From: Phytoseiulus persimilis | Taxonomy: Eukaryota; Arthropoda; Arachnida; Mesostigmata; Phytoseiidae | NCBI GenBank assembly: GCA_037576195.1 | Contig: CM075102.1 | Span: 15,434,745-15,498,744 of the forward strand | DNA: 64,000 nucleotides | Direction: 5' to 3' | In this document: piece by piece, positions 58,672 through 64,000 of the stretch | Position numbering within the stretch: the first letter of the stretch is position 1 | Layout: each line of letters opens with the position of its first letter | The notes under the pieces: model-generated | What the model was told of the DNA's origin: nothing | Databases searched by the model: none | The model's input: the letters and a program-made list of their open reading frames with translations, nothing else | Made by a program: the position numbers and the translations under genes

Positions 58672-59740
58672 AATTCTACTTCGAGAATATGGTTGGGAAT
58701 CGAGTTTGGAAATCGCTTTCTCCCCGTTCTATTCGCTCTATATCCCGATGTGTTCTATTCATGTTAAGCACTTGCCTCAGATCACGTACGTCTCGCCATT
58801 CGTCACTAGCTGGGGCTTGATGTACGACGACGACGACAACACCGAAGTCGAGGACATGCTATACGATCCTGCAGGAGACGACGTTCTTAATCAAGAAAGG
58901 CCGCGAGAAACCCGGCGTCGAAGGGCGTTCTCACCCGCCATGCTCTCCGACAGTTACCCTTCCCCAGGAACGAGCTGGGAAATGGAACCTGCGGGACCTG
59001 TTGACCGAGCGTACCTGCTGAAACTTTGCTCTGTGTACTCAGCTACTCGCACTTCTAACATTCTGTATCAGATATTGTCGAGTATCGCCTGCTCAGAGAG
59101 TTGCATGAGTTTGCGCATGTTGGTCAGATCGACGATCGAAATCTGAGAATGACAGATACTCCTGGTGCATGCTAGAGATGGACAGAGTGCTGGTGCGAAT
59201 GATCTCTCACTCCGGAGCGTACGGATGCCTTGCGTCAAATTCTCCCACTCCATCTATAGTCCTTCGGAATTTCCTCATTTGTTCCCGACCAGGAATATTC
59301 CAGGAGAACAGTTGGCGGAGACCACTGAAGACGGGTCGTAAAATGGAAATGAACGTCCTCGGCTCAAGAAACTGATAGCGGCAGCTTCTCGACGCGTTGC
59401 CACCACCTGTATACCATCGAACTCAATCCGAACGTCAATATGATCGAGTGTTACCCTCTCTCGATTACCCCGCGCCCAAAGCTGTACGTTGATGGTAATG
59501 CTAAACTCTCACAATTTTCAGCAGGAAGTTGGAGGATCTCTTTCCTGGTGTCTCTTCGCCGGGGAATGCATTCCAGTCCGCAGAACGCGGTCTTTTTTTT
59601 TGCGTCATCCCGAATCGAAGGAATATTTCATTGCGAAACTCGATAAGGAGATCCGCGACTCTACCCCATACTCTCTTGGAAAAACCAGAACGCAAAACCG
59701 GGCACATATTTCAGTTTTCTTCTTCCGAAGCCAATGTTAA
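58672..59740 (+). other. cluster of candidate plus-strand exons, unresolved
   Basis: Four segments look coding in different frames, each after a plausible acceptor. One starts at 58,672 and includes an acidic YDDDDNTEVEDMLYDP region and an RETRRRR basic patch. One from 59,072 reads IVEYRLLRELHEFAHVGQID. One lies within 59,190-59,340. A last pair joins in phase 0 (about 59,379-59,482 ending AAAGCT|GTACGT, then 59,522-59,740) and contains a PPPVY motif and GECIPVRRTRSFFLRHP. I could not link all of them with consistent phases, so this may be a real gene with undetected junctions or a decayed one. It is convergent with eIF3i. Confidence 0.3.
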
Positions 59741-60027
59741 ACTTCCGGTTGGAACGTTGTTAAGGTGCCTATCCATCAACAAATCGAGACTCGAAATAGT
59801 CAAAACATCTTGGGAGACGCCAATTTCGAACAAAACTGCCCAAGAACCGGAACAGTATATTATCCCCCAACCGTTCGTAAACCAGACAAGGCTGGCGGAC
59901 GAGGATCAACGCTCTCATCGTCGACGGAGGGAGGAGCTGCTTTTGATTCCTCCCCCGCTCCTGTTGCAAAGTTTTTCTCTCGAAAAGCGAGCGAAACGTC
60001 GGATAGGAAGCCAGAGGATCGAATTTC

Positions 60028-60033
60028 TTTATT
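60028..60033 (-). terminator. eIF3i polyadenylation signal, abutting the stop codon
   Basis: On the minus strand the sequence reads TAC TAG AATAAAG: the hexamer begins at the base immediately after the eIF3i stop codon. Cleavage would leave a 3' UTR of only about 15-30 nt. Confidence 0.75.
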
Positions 60034-61789
60034 CTAGTAGTTTCCAGCCTCCACAGGTGTATAATCTTCCCCTTCAAATGTTAATTCAAAGTATGCTTGA
60101 TCGAAATGATGTACTCGAACAAAACCGTCCTCTCCGCCAGATGCGTAGCTCTTGCCGTCAGGATGGAACGCTACCGAATTGATGGGACCGAAATGATCCT
60201 TGACTCTGCCGAACTCCTCCTCAAATATCAAGTGGTAGAAGCGAGCGTCGAATTTACCCTGCTTCGTCGAAGTCACTGTCACTTCTCGTGCTTCTTGACC
60301 TCCTCCGAGGAGCACGTGATTGAAGATCGGCGAGATCGCGGCCGAGTTCACTGGCCGCTCGGTCGGGAATTTTTTGAGTTCTTCTAGTGTGTCACTGTCG
60401 AATACGATCGCGGAGTTATCCTTGGATGCTGTGATGACCATGGTGCGGTCCTTGTTGTACTGCATGTCGCTGATCTCCCCCCGATGGGCCTTGACTCGTT
60501 GTATTTTCTCAAGATTATTTCTAAGGTCCCAGATGCACACTGATCCGTCTTCGTGTCCCGTGAGGATACCATCGTCGAGATTCCACCACAATGCGGAGGT
60601 GACTTTGCCCCTCTGAGCCGACGTACAAACCGAGGTTTTCATCATGTTCCCATGGCCGGCAACTTGTTGGGGATCGTTGAAGTCGATGATTTTTATCTCA
60701 CAATCCTTCGACATCGTGGTGTCTGTCGAGTACATGGCATACCGTCCGGAGTATGAGAAGCCACATGTTCGCATCGACGTGATGTTTTCGATCGTGCTGA
60801 TGCATTCGCCTGCGCGAAACGGAAGGGGTTAATCCAGGGTGGTCCTGGGAGCGAACGATGACCACATCGCTCTGAATTTCGAACGGGAGCCCTCCAAGGA
60901 GCATGAACCATTGCGGAGTTTCTTACCGGTTTCCAGGTCCCAGAGTTTGAGGTTTCCGTCACCACCACCAGTGATAATTCGCGTCGAGTCCCAGTTGACG
61001 TCGATGCACCACACGGTACCATTGTGGCCGATCAAATTCCCCAAGCGTTCTCCGTTCGCGGAGAAGAAGATGTTCGGCTTGTTGTCTTTGGACGCTGTGA
61101 GGATCAAATCTCCCTCCCGGTTATACTTGATTTGGGTGATGGCCCTTTCGTGCCCCTGAAGCAGCAATGGACGCTGAAAACAAAATTGATTCGGTGTTAC
61201 AGCAGATCCCGCGTCGCATGGTTCAACCCACCCGCCGGCTCCCAGCCGAATTTTGTAATGTTCTCTCTGAGTCACCGGTTTAAGTTGGAATATTGAGTCG
61301 GAATGTTCGCTTATACCGGATTGAGACGCTAAAGCAACAGTCGAGGGCACCAAAACAAGCGAACGTCAGTGTCACAATCGTGGTCCCGGTGGAATCCTCT
61401 GACAGGAAGAGAAAGAAGTCCAGCAGGGCAGAGGACGAGTATGGTCCTCCGACAAATTCCACCACCTTCCGTCTTGAGCATCAGTCTTCGGTCTGGGACA
61501 GGGACTACTCGAACCCAATGCGACTGGAAATATCTTCACTCACTCGGTCGTGATAAAGTTCGTTTCCCACCTGTCGCGAAGCTTGGGACACGGACTCGAC
61601 GGGAGTCAATGCGGGATATTGCTCCAACCAAGTGGGCAGCCCCGAGGGTTGGAACCTCGTGGAATATCGAATCTTATTGAGAACAAACGGATTGCATATG
61701 GACAGACCGGCACCGGTGGCATGCTTTCCATCGTCTTACTCAGACCCCGATTGACGAACTCACTGTTCCCAAGAGGTTTTCTTTACCAT
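60034..61789 (-). CDS. eIF3i: eIF3 subunit I (TRIP-1), WD40 protein
   Basis: Exons: 61789-61787 (only the ATG), 61173-60927 and 60809-60034, for 341 residues (human 325). The ATG stands in a good context (CCAAAATGG) and is followed at once by donor GTAAAG; the next exon opens [18 protein letters not shown], which matches the family start MKPILLQGHERSITQIKYN. WD-type repeats are clear: [14 protein letters not shown] with LKLWDLETG, then [17 protein letters not shown], then [20 protein letters not shown]. The family block [12 protein letters not shown] leads to LGGGQEA and [20 protein letters not shown], with [12 protein letters not shown] at the end. eIF3i sits in the cytosolic eIF3 complex, bound to eIF3b and eIF3g, and helps scanning and 40S recruitment. 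The second junction is phase 1. The gene shares an upstream region with the divergent YME1L gene. Confidence 0.95.
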
Positions 61790-61935
61790 TTTGGAGTGCG
61801 TCCGATGACTACTGGTTTGAATAGGCACTCAATGAGTTGGACTTTCAGGAAGCAAGCTTCTAATAAATAAGCACGTTGCCTCCCTGCTTGTTGTGTGTCC
61901 GTGCGGCTCGCTTCGAACACAAGATGGCGGCCGAG
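61790..61935. promoter_or_regulatory. bidirectional promoter between eIF3i and YME1L
   Basis: The eIF3i start codon (minus) and the first plus-strand exon sequence are separated by about 130 bp, so both genes must start in this interval. No TATA box is evident. At 61,921-61,932 the plus strand reads AAGATGGCGGCC, a textbook YY1-type motif often found just inside the transcripts of TATA-less housekeeping genes. The ATG within it opens a 38-codon upstream frame rather than the YME1L protein. Confidence 0.6.
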
Positions 61936-62489
61936 CGAAGGCGGATGCGCTCCGGCATGGTCAAGACTCGGAAGCTGAAGTCGTTTCGAGTTCAGTCAAG
62001 CTCCTCGCGTCAATCGAGGACCGGAGATCACGAGTGTTGATGCGGGGCTCACCGTGGACTTATCGGTGAGAATCCCGAGGCCGTGTATGCTGGGAGATTC
62101 TGAAGTCTCTACGCGCGTTTCCGGGTGCAGGACGAAGGCAACCGACCGAGAGTCGGAATCGAATCAGCAGATGGCCTTTTGGAGCGATGGGATCTCAGTT
62201 CGCCCTGATCTGCAGCGAGAAACATCGATAGGCCGTTCAGAAGGTTCCAGGAAACCAAACGAAAACTTCAGGAGCAGGGGGTAGGAATTCCCATCCCGCG
62301 TTTCCGATACGGACTCAGGTCGTGTGCGACCTCCGCTTAAAGAGCGCCCGACGATGGTGTTTTGGTTGCTCAAAACTGAGAGGCACTTTCTCACGACACA
62401 CGAACGGGAATCATACGACCGTGTGTGACTCCCGACAGAATTCCCATATTGTGGTCTGGTGCCTGTGTAGTCAGGACATTGTATCGGAT
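61936..62489 (+). other. YME1L 5' UTR or 5' intron region
   Basis: About 550 bp between the YY1-type motif and the YME1L start codon. It contains a donor-like TCG|GTGAGA at 62,067 and acceptor-like sites near 62,438 and 62,470, so a 5' UTR intron is possible. No conserved coding sequence was seen. Confidence 0.4.
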
Positions 62490-64000
62490 ATGTTCGCCAC
62501 GCAATCGGCTCTGCTGCAGACACAGACTATCGCGCCGGTCTCTCACCCCTACCGTACTTCGAAACGGGTGCGCAACCATGAAATCTCTGCGGAATCCCTC
62601 AGCTCACAGAATACCTTACGATGGTTCAGCCACAGCCGGCTGTGTTCAGCACTTCTGCTGAACCGCGCGGAGGTCCAGAGAGCGCTCTTCCACACACCGG
62701 CATTCCGCGAAGAACTCACCGTCCAAAACTCGTGTGCATGGCCGGCAACGTTCGACACTAAACGTATGGGTCTCTTCGGAAGTGCGTATTTGAGGAACAC
62801 AGTCAGAGAAATCGCCCGTGGTGGAGTGATTTCGAGAGGCTTCAAAACGAAAGCCTCCAAAGCTCATGACACCTTCAGTCATGGCGGTTCTTCCAAGAAC
62901 GACGAGCTGCTAGTCAAGGTTGATGAGGGGACCCCGTTACGGGTATTAAATAAGCGTCGTTTCTTTGAAATGTTCGACGATAAAAACATCTCACCGGAAG
63001 AAAAAATGCGGATGACATACGCGTTCGCTGAAGGCTACCGAGCTTCGGACGGATCTTCGAGGAGAGGAACGGATCTCAGGTCGAGTATCTATCGAGTTCT
63101 TGAGATATTAGCCTTTGGATTGATCATGTATCTCATTTTCGTTGCATGGTCAGCAAAGGGATTCTCGATACTCGGAGGGGCGAGCGAAATCTCACCGGAA
63201 GAAATCGACGTGACCTTTGAGGACGTCATGGGTGTGGAGGAGGCCAAACAAGAACTGCAAGAGATCGTAGAGTTTCTGAAGGATCCGAAGAAGTTCTCCC
63301 ATTTGGGAGGAAGACTCCCGAAGGGCGCTCTCCTGGTGGGTCCTCCGGGTACGGGGAAGACGCTCCTGGCTCGGGCGGTCGCAGGCGAAGCCGGTGTTCC
63401 GTTTTTCCAGGCATCGGGATCAGAGTTCGATGAAATGCTCGTGGGTCAGGGCGCGCGACGCGTGCGGGATTTGTTCAATACCGCCAAGGATCGAGCACCG
63501 TGCGTCATCTTCATCGACGAGATCGATTCCGTCGGTGGGAAACGATCCAATTCAACGCTGCATCCGTACGCCAATCAAACAATCAACCAGCTCCTGTCAG
63601 AGATGGACGGTTTTCACCAGAACGAAGGTGTCATCGTTCTCGGCGCAACGAATCGACGGGACGATTTGGACCGTGCTCTGTTGCGACCCGGTCGCTTCGA
63701 CGTCGAGATACAGGTGCCAAGGCCTGATGTCGCTGGTCGGAGAAGCCTCCTGGACTACTACGTGTCCAAGGTGAAGGTTGATCAGGAAGTCGATCTGGAC
63801 TACCTGGCGCGTGGAACCACCGGTTTCACTGGGGCTGATATCGAGAACATGGTGAACCAGGCCGCGCTGAAAGCTGCCATCGATGAGAAGGGTTCAGTCA
63901 CACAAGCGTACCTCGAGAATGCGAGAGACAAAATCCTCATGGGGCCTGAGCAAAGGAGTCGGATACCAGACCACGAAGACAACCTGATCACCGCCTATCA
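62490..64000 (+). CDS. YME1L1: YME1L mitochondrial i-AAA protease (3' end outside window)
   Basis: An open frame of 503 codons runs to the window edge. The start [20 protein letters not shown] parallels the human YME1L start (MFSLSSTVQPQVTVPLSH), which fixes the ATG. A basic, Ser-rich presequence region is followed by a conserved SRGFKT block and a transmembrane segment (about 203-222, [17 protein letters not shown]). The AAA+ domain then shows Walker A GPPGTGKT (284-291), Walker [10 protein letters not shown] (D343/E344) and the second region of homology with arginine fingers in [10 protein letters not shown]. The M41 zinc-protease domain, with HExxH, should follow just past 64,000, since the frame stops at NLITAY. 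YME1L hexamers in the inner membrane face the intermembrane space and degrade misfolded and regulatory proteins such as OPA1 and PRELID1. Odd point: pore loop 1 reads MLVGQGA where relatives have MFVGVGA, so Leu317 replaces the conserved aromatic. No intron was found in the visible part. Confidence 0.94.
   Translation, partial: MFATQSALLQTQTIAPVSHPYRTSKRVRNHEISAESLSSQNTLRWFSHSRLCSALLLNRAEVQRALFHTPAFREELTVQNSCAWPATFDTKRMGLFGSAYLRNTVREIARGGVISRGFKTKASKAHDTFSHGGSSKNDELLVKVDEGTPLRVLNKRRFFEMFDDKNISPEEKMRMTYAFAEGYRASDGSSRRGTDLRSSIYRVLEILAFGLIMYLIFVAWSAKGFSILGGASEISPEEIDVTFEDVMGVEEAKQELQEIVEFLKDPKKFSHLGGRLPKGALLVGPPGTGKTLLARAVAGEAGVPFFQASGSEFDEMLVGQGARRVRDLFNTAKDRAPCVIFIDEIDSVGGKRSNSTLHPYANQTINQLLSEMDGFHQNEGVIVLGATNRRDDLDRALLRPGRFDVEIQVPRPDVAGRRSLLDYYVSKVKVDQEVDLDYLARGTTGFTGADIENMVNQAALKAAIDEKGSVTQAYLENARDKILMGPEQRSRIPDHEDNLITAY

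Noticed and set aside
59529-60182. 217-codon plus-strand frame running into the eIF3i gene
   Set aside because: Its 3' part is antisense to the strongly supported eIF3i exon, and its 5' part conflicts with a better phase-0 exon pair in another frame.
61924-62040. ATG at 61,924 as the YME1L start codon
   Set aside because: It opens a 38-codon frame ending in TGA and is part of a YY1-type motif. The ATG at 62,490 gives the conserved YME1L N-terminus.
1-64000. CRISPR arrays, bacterial operons, phage or plasmid features
   Set aside because: The repeats present are transposon-like inverted arrays, not evenly spaced direct repeats, and the gene structure is clearly eukaryotic.

Overview
This window is animal nuclear DNA. 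Genes are split by short GT-AG introns (mostly 70-250 bp), polyadenylation signals follow stop codons, base composition is balanced, and there are no bacterial operons. Products match metazoan families: JARID2, ASCC2, a PTF1A/Fer1 bHLH factor, a GOLD-domain TMED8/ACBD3-like protein, a metabotropic glutamate receptor, eIF3i and the mitochondrial i-AAA protease YME1L. A small secreted protein ends in a motif I associate from memory with arachnid cuticle proteins, so an arthropod, perhaps a mite or other arachnid, is my best guess. The species is inference. All splice models are hand-built from phase-matched splice sites and remembered family sequences; no search was run.

Layout. 1-25,251 is gene-poor and holds one clear gene, a TATA-driven three-exon minus-strand gene for a secreted acidic protein (2,882-3,616). 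25,252-34,478 is compact: Jarid2 (+, ten coding exons), intronless ASCC2 (+), then the 3' part of a Fer1/PTF1A-type bHLH gene (-), convergent with ASCC2. 34.5-42.3 kb is mostly non-coding and carries two inverted-array (foldback-like) repeats plus one probable two-exon gene of unknown function (39,805-40,589, -). 42,367-43,445 (-) encodes a GOLD-domain protein. 43.5-48.8 kb holds weak gene fragments and a clean 212-bp hAT-type MITE with an 8-bp target duplication. 48,831-54,129 (-) is a 16-exon class C GPCR. 54.1-60.0 kb is mostly unassigned, with candidate plus-strand exons. 60,034-61,789 (-) is eIF3i, head-to-head with YME1L (+), which runs off the window end.

The genes do not form one pathway: this is a gene-dense neighbourhood of housekeeping genes (eIF3i, YME1L, ASCC2) and developmental or neural genes (Jarid2, Fer1-like, mGluR-like). 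The most interesting point is that the mGluR-like receptor keeps the residues that hold the amino-acid head group but has lost both basic residues that normally contact glutamate's side-chain carboxylate. That is the pattern known for insect mXR receptors, whose ligand is not glutamate.
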